Source: Amycolatopsis bartoniae (lineage in GTDB: Bacteria > Actinomycetota > Actinomycetes > Mycobacteriales > Pseudonocardiaceae). Taken from it: a DNA stretch of 64,000 nt. This document shows, piece after piece, positions 17,890 through 26,857 of the stretch (position 1 is the stretch's first letter; each line of letters starts with the position of its first letter). Below the pieces are notes generated by a model that had not been told where the DNA came from, searched no databases, and saw nothing but the letters and a program-made list of their open reading frames with translations. Both the position numbers and the translations under genes were made by a program. Where the stretch lies: NCBI RefSeq assembly GCF_014191255.1, contig NZ_JACHWH010000001.1, forward strand, positions 1,426,001-1,490,000, in the 5' to 3' direction.

Positions 17890-18122
17890 TTGGCCCCACC
17901 GTGGTCGCCGCTGGCGCGGCTTTCCTCGGTGGGGTTCGTCATTTCACCCGGGGGGCGACCCCCCGGACCCCCACGGTGCTTGCTCCTTGCGTTGATTGGT
18001 GGGGAGCGTTGGGTGGGGACCAGCAGCCGGGGGTGTTGCGGGGCCCCTGTGTGAAGGGGGTCTGCGGGGGGTGCTAATCTTTCTTTCGTCGCCGAGGGGA
18101 ACCGGAGCGGCGAGGAAAACGA

Positions 18123-18195
<73 letters not shown>

Positions 18196-18200
18196 CAAAA

Positions 18201-18227
18201 CCCCAGGTCAACGGCCTGGGGTTTTTT
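18201..18227 (+). terminator. Intrinsic terminator of tRNA-Lys
   Basis: CCCCAGG (18201-18207) pairs with CCTGGGG (18215-18221) around a 7-base loop and is followed by six T's; four A's precede it. It is the only textbook Rho-independent terminator with a T-run that I noted in the window, placed 5 bp after the tRNA. Confidence 0.95.
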
Positions 18228-18255
18228 GCTTTCAAGATCACGTCCTACCGAAACC

Positions 18256-19163
18256 CTACTCTTTCGTCCCTGACTCCGTACCCAGCTCTTGCTGGAGCGC
18301 GTCGGCGGCGGCCGGGTTCGCGACCTTGCGACCGACGTAGACATCCTGGGTCAGCGACGGCCGTGCGTGCCCGAGCTGGTCGGCGATCTGCCGCGGGGTG
18401 AACCGGGCTTCGTCGAGGATCGTGGCGCACGTCTTGCGGAACACGTGCGAGGTGACCCAGGCGAACCCCTCGGTGCCGCGGGCGACCCGGAGGTCCCGGC
18501 GGGTGTTGCGGATCACGCCAGCCGGCGAGTGCGTCCGGGAACACGGGCACCTCGCTCCCCGGCGTCAGGTCGCAGTCCAGGGCGGCGAGACGACGGCGAC
18601 GCCGGAGCATGTCTACCGCGAACGGCGGGAGCGTCCGTACGCCACTGTCGGTCTTCGGCGGGCATCCGGCGAAGACCCTCCCCACGCACCGCGTCACCGT
18701 CCATTCGATGTCGACGGTTCCGGCGTCCAGGTCGATCTCGTCCCAGGAAACGGCCAGGGCCTCCCCGATCCGAACGCCCGTGGCGAGCATGAACCGGGTC
18801 AGGTCCGGCAGGTCCTTCCGCCGCGCGGTCGTGTCCGCCTCCAGTTGCGCCGGCCACTGCGTTCGTTCGTCGCACGCTTCGCACCGTCTTCGTCGTCGAT
18901 GCTCCCTGACGCTTGCGCACTGTCCTGAGTAGAGTGTCCACACGCGACCTGTTGACCTCTCACACCGGCAGCTCACCGAACGCCGGACGGACGTAGCTCC
19001 ACAACTGCCGCTCGTACAGCTCCAGTGAGTTCGGCGACATCTCCCCCGCGTCCTTGTTGGTCGCCGCGGTCTCAGTGGCGTCTCTGCGTTCCATGGGGCG
19101 GGGCACGCCGTCGCCTCCTGCCGTCCAGCCGGGCGTCCACGTCGTCGGGCCGGTACCGGACAC
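18256..19163 (-). pseudogene. Decayed phage/ICE-type tyrosine integrase
   Basis: Pieces of one tyrosine recombinase lie in different frames. The N-terminal core-binding part (SLELYERQLWSYVRPAFGELPV, up to about 18960) ends at a stop. The central part (RRKDLPDLTRFMLATGVRIGEAL ... PKTDSGVRTLPP, about 18840-18510) has the first catalytic Arg and the Lys. The C-terminal part (TSHVFRKTCAT, LGHARPSLTQDVY, ending at 18256) has the H-x-x-R and the Tyr. Frame breaks occur near 18510 (within GWRDP...NTRRDL) and around 18840-18960. The catalytic set is spread over broken frames, so no active enzyme is expected. It sits 60 bp from the 3' end of tRNA-Lys, the usual integration scar. Confidence 0.88.
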
Positions 19164-19357
19164 GCGGGATACGTCATGCCACGCATTTGCTCCGGTACCG
19201 CGGCCTCGTGCTCACAGTTCCCTGACCCGGAAACAGTCTGATTCTGCATGTGATCGCCACCAGAGAACTCCGCACGCTGAGAGCGACGGTGCCCCTTTCG
19301 GGCTCCGAACCCGAATACCGTCGGTGGCGTCCCGGCCACCGACGAGAGGCACCCGAG

Positions 19358-19963
19358 ATGACTGCCCACTTGCTACCCCAGCTGCGTTCGCCGGGAAGTG
19401 ACCTGACGTTCACCGATTCCGTCTACGAACAGCTTCTGCGCGATCGCATCGTGTTCCTCGGCTCCGAGGTCACCGACGAGGTCGCCAACCGCATCACCGC
19501 GCAGCTCCTGCTACTGGCGGCCGACGACCCGGAAAAGGACATCACGTTCTACATCAACTCACCGGGCGGCTCGGTCACCGCCGGCATGGCCGTCTACGAC
19601 ACCATGTGCCTCATCAAACCGGACGTGTCGACGTTCGGCCTCGGTTTCGTGGCGTCGATGGGCCAGTTCCTGCTCACCTCGGGCACGCCGGGAAAGCGTT
19701 TTCTGCTACCGAACACGCGCATCGTGATGCATCAGCCGTCAGCCGGTATCCATGGCCCCGCCACCGACATCGCCATCCAGGCCGAGGTCTTCGGCAAGAT
19801 GAAGCGCCGAATCGCGGAGATCACCGCCCGTCAGACCGGACAGCCTGTCGAACGAATCACCGCCGACGCCGACCGGGACCGCTGGTTCGACGCCGAGGAG
19901 GCGCTGGCCTACGGATTCGTCGACCAGATCGTGGGAGGCGGTGATGTGGCTCTCAGTGCATGA
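19358..19963 (+). CDS. clpP: ATP-dependent Clp protease proteolytic subunit, orphan paralogue
   Basis: ClpP forms the double-ring proteolytic chamber fed by Clp ATPases. The 201-residue protein has YINSPGGSV, the nucleophile Ser in GFVASMGQ, the His in RIVMHQPS and the Asp region DADRDRWFDAEEAL, so it should be active. There is no partner clpP or clpX next to it, unlike the housekeeping operon, and it lies beside a dead integrase; I infer a paralogue carried in by a mobile element. An inverted repeat TTCGGG-N7-CCCGAA (19297-19315) lies 42 bp upstream of the ATG and could be an operator. It overlaps the next small ORF by 4 bp. Confidence 0.9.
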   Translation: MTAHLLPQLRSPGSDLTFTDSVYEQLLRDRIVFLGSEVTDEVANRITAQLLLLAADDPEKDITFYINSPGGSVTAGMAVYDTMCLIKPDVSTFGLGFVASMGQFLLTSGTPGKRFLLPNTRIVMHQPSAGIHGPATDIAIQAEVFGKMKRRIAEITARQTGQPVERITADADRDRWFDAEEALAYGFVDQIVGGGDVALSA

Positions 19964-20136
19964 GCCAGACGTGGCGACCCCGGCACGGGAGCTGGCGACG
20001 CATCGCCCAGATGACGCAGGCCGACCCCGCTGGGCACGGGCGGATGCTGGAGCAGGCGAAGCGGACGCTCCACACCGGGGAGCTGCCTGACGACGCGGTT
20101 GACTGGGAGCAGTTCCGGACCGAGCTGGGCGTCTGA
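19960..20136 (+). CDS. 58-residue hypothetical protein coupled to clpP
   Basis: An ATG overlaps the clpP stop (ATGA), the arrangement of translationally coupled genes, and the frame stays open for 58 codons with GC-rich third positions. The product is hydrophilic: an Arg/Trp-rich head (SQTWRPRHGSWRRIAQM), then a predicted helical part with EQAKRTLHTGELPDDAVDW and FRTELGV. I do not recognise a family. It may be a small regulator or substrate adaptor of the orphan ClpP, or part of the same lost element. Confidence 0.55.
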   Translation: MSQTWRPRHGSWRRIAQMTQADPAGHGRMLEQAKRTLHTGELPDDAVDWEQFRTELGV

Positions 20137-20200
20137 CCCGCCGGCGGCCTATCGCACCGAGGACGATGGCCGGGGCCGTGACGGAGCGTGGCGGCGGAAA

Positions 20201-20234
20201 GCCGGAGAAGGCCGCCTGACCAGCCTTCTCCGGC
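20201..20234. terminator. Hairpin terminator of the ALF/toxin operon
   Basis: GCCGGAGAAGGC (20201-20212) pairs perfectly with 20223-20234 around a 10-base loop, 7 bp beyond the stop of the last leftward gene. It may also stop transcripts coming from clpP. Confidence 0.8.
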
Positions 20235-20241
20235 CGAAACC

Positions 20242-22266
20242 CTACTTCGCGCAGGCGTTCCTGCTGTCCGTCACCGCTCCGGTGGTCGAGTTCCAGGTGA
20301 TCGAGCCGTGCTGGAAGTTCGTGCAGCGGCCGGTCGGGACGGCCGTCTCGTCGGCTGTCGGGTAGCCCAGGTACGAGCGTTCCCAGTCCAGCGCCCGCCA
20401 GCGGTCCTTGATGGCGCCGTAGATGGGGTGGGCACCGTACTGGGCCGTCCAGTAGATCGAGCCGCTGCCGGCGAAATGGTTGTACCTGCCGACACCGTCC
20501 GGCGTTCCCGTCTCGTCGATCGTCGGTGCGCCGAACAGGGAGCTGTGGATGAGGTCCATCGACAGGTACTTCGCCAGGATCTGCCCCTCCGTCTCCTTCG
20601 CCCCCGTCGCGGCGGACCAGGTCAGGCGGCCGCTCGCATAGTCGCGATACCGCAGCTCACCGTCGGCCTTCTCCTCGGCCACCGGGTCGCCCACGTGCGC
20701 GCGCATCGCGTCGTCGTTGAGCCAGCGGCGCTGGATGGCCGAAGTGGCCGGGTTCTCCCCGTGCACCCGCCAGAACGTGTCGATCTCGAACAGGTTCGCC
20801 GAGTCGAAGTTGTGCGTACCGCTCCGGTCCGCGGCGTAGAGCAGCCCGTCATAGTGGCGCAGGAACCGGCCGGGCGCACCCTTCGACTCGAGCGTCACGC
20901 CGTTCTCGTCGAGACCCGCGCGACTGCACCACGTGGCGTCGGTGCGGAACCGGTCACTGCCGTCGCTGGCCGCCGTCAACACCTTCAGGTCCTGTTGCCG
21001 GAGGTACGAACCTGGCGTGGCCACCGACTCGAACGAGTGGCAGTCCGGATCCGCCAGGCCGGGGACGACCTTCCAGGTGGCATCGACCCCGTCACCCGGT
21101 TGCGGGGCCGCCTTGCCGAAGTCGATGTAGCTCTGCTTGCCGGGCGCGCTGCGCACGTAGGCACCGCGCGAACCGACGGTGTCGGCCTGCAGCGACTGCC
21201 GCAGCACGGCGTCCTGGTACTGCCCGACGCGCAGGAACCGGTCGACGTCGTCGACCGTGCCGGCCAGTGCGATGTCCGCGGCGGCGACGAGCGTCGGGTG
21301 GACCTTGCTGTTGGCGGCCTTGGTGCGCAGCTCCTGCAGGCGCTTGCGGTCGGCCTCCGCCTTCTTCTGCAGCGCGATCTCGATGTCGCGGCGGTTGGCG
21401 GCGTAGATGCCGGAGTCGATGAACGCCTTCCAGTCGGCCGGGTTGCTGCTGCGGATGGTCCGCTCGGCGGCCGCGGACACCTCGGTACCGGGCGTCGCAC
21501 GGTTCCAGATCTCGCGGATGAAGTTCTCGTCGGAGAGCACGAGCAGGCTTTCCGACGCGACGATGCCGAGCACGGCCGCCGCGTTGGCCTTGGCGTTCCG
21601 GGCCGCCAGGCGTGCCTTCTCCGCCTCGGTCGCCTGGTTGTCGGCGTCGATCGCGTCCTGCTGGTCCTGGGCGTGCGCGGTGACGATGCCGTTGAGCAGG
21701 AACTCCTTCTGCGCGGCCTCGTCCTGCCCGAACGCGGTGAGCGCGGCGGCCTTGACCTCGGGGCCGGTCGCGCGCTGCCACAGCGCGTAGACGAAGTCGC
21801 GGTAGGTCTGCACGAGCAGCTCGGGTTCGGCGATGATGCCGATCGTCGCGGCGGCGTGCTGCTTCAGCTCCCGTGCCTGCCTGGCGACTTCGGCGTCACG
21901 GATTTCGTTGGTGTTGTCGCGTTCCTTGGCCTCGTGGATACCGGTCTTGATCCACTGCGTGCACTCGAAGTCACTACCGGCGAACGCGAGTTCCGCCGAG
22001 GCGCGCACCTCGGCCCCGGTGGCCTGCCGCCACAGGGCGATCACGAAGTTGCGGTCGCTGAGCACGAGCAGGTCGTCCCCGGCGACGATCCCCAGTGCCG
22101 CGGCGGCGCGGACCTTGTCCTCCAATGTGGACTCGGGCGCGGTGGCTTGTGTGGTCACTGAAGCCGGCGCCGGAGCGGTCGCGGCCTCCGCCGGAACGCC
22201 GGCGAGCCCGGCCAGTAGAGCGACGGACGTCGCGACGACGAGGAATCCCCCAGGTCTTTTTCTCAT
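20242..22266 (-). CDS. Secreted ALF-repeat protein with AbfB and LGFP domains
   Basis: The 674-residue exported protein has a Sec signal (MRKRPGG, hydrophobic core, cleavage after PAEA), then a series of short ALF-type repeats (LWRQATGAEVRASAELAFAG, then a 'dF...Gi..A' end, repeated about four to five times; residues 40-360). Next comes an AbfB/arabinofuran-binding beta-trefoil (about residues 360-500, with GAYVRSAPGK, GSYLRQQDL, GRFLRHYDG). The end holds LGFP repeats (VGDPVAEE, LFGAPTIDE, YLGYPTADE), which bind cell-wall arabinogalactan-type glycans. It probably sits on or near the wall. It is the last gene of the leftward operon, 36 bp after the putative immunity gene. Confidence 0.85.
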   Translation of the reverse strand: MRKRPGGFLVVATSVALLAGLAGVPAEAATAPAPASVTTQATAPESTLEDKVRAAAALGIVAGDDLLVLSDRNFVIALWRQATGAEVRASAELAFAGSDFECTQWIKTGIHEAKERDNTNEIRDAEVARQARELKQHAAATIGIIAEPELLVQTYRDFVYALWQRATGPEVKAAALTAFGQDEAAQKEFLLNGIVTAHAQDQQDAIDADNQATEAEKARLAARNAKANAAAVLGIVASESLLVLSDENFIREIWNRATPGTEVSAAAERTIRSSNPADWKAFIDSGIYAANRRDIEIALQKKAEADRKRLQELRTKAANSKVHPTLVAAADIALAGTVDDVDRFLRVGQYQDAVLRQSLQADTVGSRGAYVRSAPGKQSYIDFGKAAPQPGDGVDATWKVVPGLADPDCHSFESVATPGSYLRQQDLKVLTAASDGSDRFRTDATWCSRAGLDENGVTLESKGAPGRFLRHYDGLLYAADRSGTHNFDSANLFEIDTFWRVHGENPATSAIQRRWLNDDAMRAHVGDPVAEEKADGELRYRDYASGRLTWSAATGAKETEGQILAKYLSMDLIHSSLFGAPTIDETGTPDGVGRYNHFAGSGSIYWTAQYGAHPIYGAIKDRWRALDWERSYLGYPTADETAVPTGRCTNFQHGSITWNSTTGAVTDSRNACAK

Positions 22267-22302
22267 TCCCTCTCATTTCCCCTTCGGGTCACTTCGTCGG
22301 AG

Positions 22303-22596
22303 CTAGTCCCCGACGATCCACAGATAGCCGCGGTCCCGTTCCACCGCTTCGAAGAGTTCGCGCAACCTGGCGATGTCCGGAGCCAGTTCGGGACGGCGCC
22401 CGAGAATGGCGGTGAACTCCTTGTCGATCCTCTTGAGCTGGAGAACGTTGAACATCGTGTCCGCGTGATCGGCGATGCCGGAGAGCACGTCGTCCGGCCC
22501 TGCCTCGGCCAGCACCCGCGTGAGGGAGACACCGGCCTCCCTTCCCACGTGGACACGCTCGTGCACCTGGTTCTCCCGGTACACCCCTAGTCCCAT
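22303..22596 (-). CDS. Putative immunity protein of the ALF-Hint toxin
   Basis: This 97-residue acidic protein has no signal peptide and no recognised family; it is predicted mostly helical (VSLTRVLAEAGPDDVLSGIADHAD, ELAPDIARLRELFEAVERD) with a Trp-containing end LWIVGD. AAGGAG stands six bases before the ATG. It starts 48 bp after the stop of the large gene whose C-terminus is a toxin-like domain, on the same strand, which is the standard place for the cognate immunity gene. The role is inferred from position and size, not from homology. Confidence 0.65.
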   Translation of the reverse strand: MGLGVYRENQVHERVHVGREAGVSLTRVLAEAGPDDVLSGIADHADTMFNVLQLKRIDKEFTAILGRRPELAPDIARLRELFEAVERDRGYLWIVGD

Positions 22597-22644
22597 TTCT
22601 CGCTCCTTCCGGTTCGGCGCGCCCGGATCGTAGCCCGGGTCCGG

Positions 22645-25600
22645 CTAGCCGGGCGGCAGAACCGGCTTCGGAATGGGATACATCGACATGATGCCGCCGT
22701 ACTTGTCCTGGACCAGCATGTACCAGTTCGTGGGCAGACCACCCGCGTCCTGGGAAAGCCTGCCGACCGGGCTCCCGTTGTCCACCAGCCGTTCGAAGTT
22801 GCCGTTCGCGTTCGGGCCGCGGCAGGGGCACGCGTTTGCCTTGTCCACCAATGCGTCGAGGTCGACACCCGCGTCGAAGACGCTCTTGTCGCTCGTGACG
22901 AGTGACCCACCGGGCATGTGCACGTCGCGTACCTTCTTCTCCGAGGCGTTGTCGAGCATCGCGTCGATGCAGTTGGTGTTGTGCACCAACACCGCGACGG
23001 AAGACGCCGAAGCCGGACCGGCGTGCACGTAATACGTGTGAACGCCTTCGACGGAGAGGTTGAAGACTTCGCGGGTCTCGGTCCACGTACGCGTGACTAC
23101 GACCTCGACGTCCCGTCCTTCCGGCGTTCGCAGGTGCTGTCCCGGGTGGAGATCGCCGGCTTCGCGCCAGCGCCGCTCGTCCGTCACCCAGAACGGATGC
23201 GCCTCCGTCGCTTCGATCGTCCCGGTCGCGTCACCCGCAGCTCCGTCGACATCGACGGTCACCGCGACGAGGTACTTGACGCCGAACCCGCGGATCACCT
23301 GCAGGACGGAATGTGCTCCGGTGCGCCCGCCGGCCGGATCCGTGGCCACGACGGCGTCGCCGACCGTGATGCCGCCGATCGCTCGCCACGTCCCGTCGGC
23401 CATCAGCACCGGCGTGTCCGGCGTGAAACTGTTGCCGCCACACGCGTTCTTGAGCTTCTGCACGAGCTCGGCGGCGCCGTCGAGCAGCTTGCGCCCGGCC
23501 GCGGAACCTTCCAGGAACTTGGTGAGCCCACCCGCGATCTTCGCGATGGCGCCGCTGACCGCGGGCAGCTTCGCGACGAGCGCGAGCAGCGAACCCACGT
23601 TGACGACCGTCCACAGGCAGGCCGCGACGTCCCCTTCACCGAAACACTTTTTGGCGTCGGTGTAGCCGATCACGTCGAGCAGCACCTGCCCGCCGTTCTC
23701 GATGATCCAGTCGATCACGCTCTGCTTGGCCGAGTCGTAGGCGGCGTGGTAGTCCGCCATGCACTTGTCGACGTCACGCGTCTGTTCCCGGCAGGCCGCG
23801 AGCAGAGCTCCGTCGTCGTTGACCGACAGGTCCGGCCCCGCGTTGCCCACTTCGTCCACAGAGGACTTCTGCTCCGCCGCCTGGCGGTCTCGTTCCGCTT
23901 GCTCCGCCCGGTCCGCCGCGTGTCCCGCGTCGATCGCCGACTGCATGGCGTTCCGGGCGGCTTCGGCCGTGGCGTCGGCGTGCTGCTGAGCTTGCGTGGC
24001 CGCCGATTCCGCTGCTGTCGCGTCGGATTCCGCCCGGCCTGCCGCGTCGCGGGCGGCCGCCGCGTCGGACTCCGCAGCCGAGGCCGCGGCTCGGGCGGCT
24101 GCCGCTTCGCCCTCCGCCGCCGAGGCGGCGCGGCCCGCGATCGCCGCGTCGTTGCTCGCCTGGTTCGCCGCCGCGCGGGCCTTCACCGCGTCGTCGTGTG
24201 CCTGCGCGTCGGCCTGGGCGGCACGGGACGCGGCGGCCCGAGCCGCGGCCCCGTCGACCGCCGCGTCGGCTGCCGCCTGCTGCGCCTCCGCCGCCGACCG
24301 CGCCGCGGCCGCCGACGAGCGCGAAGCCGCCGCGGCCGCGTCGTACGCCGGTTTGACCTCGCCCGCCGCGCGGTCCGCGGCTTCCTGTGCGAGTCTCGCG
24401 GCCTCCGTCGCCTCGTCCGCCGCCCTGGCCGCGGCCGCCGCCTGCTCCGCACCGACCGCTTTCGCCTGGTTGGCCACGAGCAGCACGAAGTCGGCGCCGA
24501 GGTCGGTGTCGCCGAACGGCGCCGTGATCGTGATCGCGGTGTTCGCCGGATCAGTGATCGCCTGGGACGACGCACGGGCCGCCACCGACGCCTGCACCGC
24601 GAGACCGGCCTGCGTCGCCGCCGACACCGACTCCGCCGCGGCCGCGTCGGCCTCCGCGCGTGTCCGATCGGCCGCGCGGACCGCCTGCACGGCCTCCGAC
24701 GCCGCCTGCTCGGCCAGCGCAACGGCGTTGCGGGCCGCTTCCGCCGCGCGCGCCTCCTCGAAAGTCGCGTCCGAGGCGGCCGAATCCGCGCGCAGCCGTG
24801 CCGCGTGCGTGGCCCGCGCCTCGGCCTCGGCCTGGTTCGCGGCCGCGTTCGCGCGTGCCGCCGCGGCTGCCGCCTGCTGGGCCGCGGCACGGGCCCGTGC
24901 CGCGTGCGCTCCGGCTTCGGTGGCCGCGGCACGTGCTCCCGCCGCCGCGCCCGTCGCGGTGTTCGCCGCACCTCGTGCGGCACCGGCCGCCGTGCGGGCG
25001 GTCGTCGCGTAGCCGCGCGCCTCGTTGGCCGCGTCCTGTGCCGGCTTCTCGTTCGTGCTGCCCCGGCTCGCGGCCGCCATGGCGTCCATCGCCGCCGAAC
25101 GGGCGTCGGCGGCACGTTGCTCGCGCTCCGCCGCGTAGGCCCTGTCTCGTGCCTGCGCCGCGTTGCGCTCTTCGTTGCGGGCGTTGGTTTCCGCCTGCGC
25201 GGCACGACCATTGGCGTCGTCCGCGCCCTGCCTCGCCACGGACGCGATCCCGGCCTGCCGGTCGGCCTCGCCCCGTGCCGAACGCGCGACCGCCGCCTGC
25301 TGGTCCGCCCTCGCCCTGGCGGACGCGGCGGCCGACCGTTCCCGCTCGGCGGTCGCCCGGGCCGCGGCAGCCGTCGCGGCTTCACGTTCCGCGGTCAGGC
25401 GCGCGGTGCGGGTGCGCTCCGCGGCCGCCCATGCCTGCGCTTCGGCGGTTTCCGCGGCCTGGCGGGCGGCTTTCGTCCGCACCGCCGCGTCCTTCGCGGC
25501 GTCCGCCTGCACACGCGCCGCGTCGGCGATCTGCGCTGCCGCACGGGCGTGTTCCTCGGCGTGCTGACGCCACTGCTTCGCCTCTTCGGCGTGCCGCTCG

Positions 25601-26802
25601 GCTTCTTCCTGCGCGTTGCGCGCCTGGTCGGTGAACGCCGTCGCGTCGATCGCGTGCTGCGCGGTCTCCGACGCCGCCACCGCGGCCTGTGCCGCACTCG
25701 CCATTCCGCGGGCCATGTCGGCCCACTGCGTGCCGTACGTCAGACCCGTCTCCACGAGGACGTTCGCCTGGACCTGTGCCGTCGCGGACGCCTGTTGCGC
25801 GTCGGTCGCCGCCTGCCGCGCGTAGCCCAGCTGGCGGGCGACCTCCTCCTTGACGCCGGTGAACGCGTCCGCCGGGTGCTGCCCGCCGGCCTTGTTCGCG
25901 GCGAGGATCTGCGCCGCCTCGCGCGCCTCGGTGCCCGCCGACACCAGCGCGTTCGCCGAACGCTCCAGTGCGCGCACGCCGTTGCCGTGCGCCACCAGCA
26001 GGGCCTGCCGCGCCTGTGCCGCCCTCGCGGCCCGCTGGGCGAGCTCGGACAGCTGCTCGGCCGCGTCGTCGCGGGCCTCCTGGTCCTTCAGGTACTGCTC
26101 GCGCGCGTCGGCGTCCGCCTTCGCCGCGACGAGGTAGCCGTGGGCGAGGAACTCCGCTATCGCCGCGTCCCCGCCGTCCAGCGCGGTCTGCGCCGCCCGC
26201 TGCACCGCCGGGCCGCCCGCACCCACGAGCAGCTGGACCCGGGACCGCAGCTGCGCCAGCCTGTCCTGTTCGCCACGAGTGGCGTCGGCATCACGCTGTT
26301 GCGCGATTTCCTTGCCGTAGGCCAGGAACAGCATGCAGTCGGAGTCCGAACCGGACAGTACGCGCTCGACCTCGGCGTTGAAGTACGGGCCGCCGGTACC
26401 TCGCAGCGCCTCGATCGCCGCCCGGTCCTGGCGGGCCTGCTCCTGTTTGCGGGCGGTGGCCCGGGCCTTGGCCTCGCTGAGCCCGCGGTTGAGGAAATCC
26501 ATGAGCGCCGCGTTGGTGCCCACCGCCAGCGCGGCCGCTGCCGCCTCCCGGACCTCCGGATCCTCCGCCAGCTCGGCGTTGTCGACCACGAGCTGCCGGA
26601 ACCGCGGATCACCCCAGTCCGGTACGCCGGTCGAACCGTCCCACTCCCGGTACGGATCCGGCGGCATGGGCCGTGCCTCGGACGGTTCCTCCGCCGCCGC
26701 AACGGATGGCGTGGACTCCGCCAGCGCGGGCGCGGGCTGGACCAGCCCGGCGAGAACCGCGAGGACCAGCAGTGCGGACAGGCATCTTCGGACGCGCGTC
26801 AA
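22645..26802 (-). CDS. Secreted polymorphic toxin: ALF repeats, coiled coil, Hint domain, C-terminal toxin
   Basis: This 1385-residue protein starts at a TTG (26802) with GGGGAG six bases upstream and a Sec signal ending PAPALAES. Residues about 60-270 hold ALF-like repeats (DPEVREAAAAALAVGTNAALMDFL is one). About 300-1020 form a very Ala-rich coiled coil. A conserved helical region follows (GGQVLLDVIGYTDAKKCF). Residues about 1121-1275 are a pretoxin Hint domain: Cys in ACGGNSF, PDTPVLMADG, EATEAHPFWV, FNLSVEGVHTYYV and the final VLVHN; these domains cut themselves and release what follows. The last 110 residues, with RDVHMPGG, a CPC pair and IMSMYPIPK, are an unassigned toxin-like domain. 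The long Ala-rich part makes strong open frames on the other strand, which I discard. Confidence 0.87.
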   Translation of the reverse strand: MTRVRRCLSALLVLAVLAGLVQPAPALAESTPSVAAAEEPSEARPMPPDPYREWDGSTGVPDWGDPRFRQLVVDNAELAEDPEVREAAAAALAVGTNAALMDFLNRGLSEAKARATARKQEQARQDRAAIEALRGTGGPYFNAEVERVLSGSDSDCMLFLAYGKEIAQQRDADATRGEQDRLAQLRSRVQLLVGAGGPAVQRAAQTALDGGDAAIAEFLAHGYLVAAKADADAREQYLKDQEARDDAAEQLSELAQRAARAAQARQALLVAHGNGVRALERSANALVSAGTEAREAAQILAANKAGGQHPADAFTGVKEEVARQLGYARQAATDAQQASATAQVQANVLVETGLTYGTQWADMARGMASAAQAAVAASETAQHAIDATAFTDQARNAQEEAERHAEEAKQWRQHAEEHARAAAQIADAARVQADAAKDAAVRTKAARQAAETAEAQAWAAAERTRTARLTAEREAATAAAARATAERERSAAASARARADQQAAVARSARGEADRQAGIASVARQGADDANGRAAQAETNARNEERNAAQARDRAYAAEREQRAADARSAAMDAMAAASRGSTNEKPAQDAANEARGYATTARTAAGAARGAANTATGAAAGARAAATEAGAHAARARAAAQQAAAAAARANAAANQAEAEARATHAARLRADSAASDATFEEARAAEAARNAVALAEQAASEAVQAVRAADRTRAEADAAAAESVSAATQAGLAVQASVAARASSQAITDPANTAITITAPFGDTDLGADFVLLVANQAKAVGAEQAAAAARAADEATEAARLAQEAADRAAGEVKPAYDAAAAASRSSAAAARSAAEAQQAAADAAVDGAAARAAASRAAQADAQAHDDAVKARAAANQASNDAAIAGRAASAAEGEAAAARAAASAAESDAAAARDAAGRAESDATAAESAATQAQQHADATAEAARNAMQSAIDAGHAADRAEQAERDRQAAEQKSSVDEVGNAGPDLSVNDDGALLAACREQTRDVDKCMADYHAAYDSAKQSVIDWIIENGGQVLLDVIGYTDAKKCFGEGDVAACLWTVVNVGSLLALVAKLPAVSGAIAKIAGGLTKFLEGSAAGRKLLDGAAELVQKLKNACGGNSFTPDTPVLMADGTWRAIGGITVGDAVVATDPAGGRTGAHSVLQVIRGFGVKYLVAVTVDVDGAAGDATGTIEATEAHPFWVTDERRWREAGDLHPGQHLRTPEGRDVEVVVTRTWTETREVFNLSVEGVHTYYVHAGPASASSVAVLVHNTNCIDAMLDNASEKKVRDVHMPGGSLVTSDKSVFDAGVDLDALVDKANACPCRGPNANGNFERLVDNGSPVGRLSQDAGGLPTNWYMLVQDKYGGIMSMYPIPKPVLPPG

Positions 26803-26857
26803 CTCGATCTCCCCAGTGTGGACGGCGAACGCGCCCACTCCGGGCGCGGGAAGAGCT

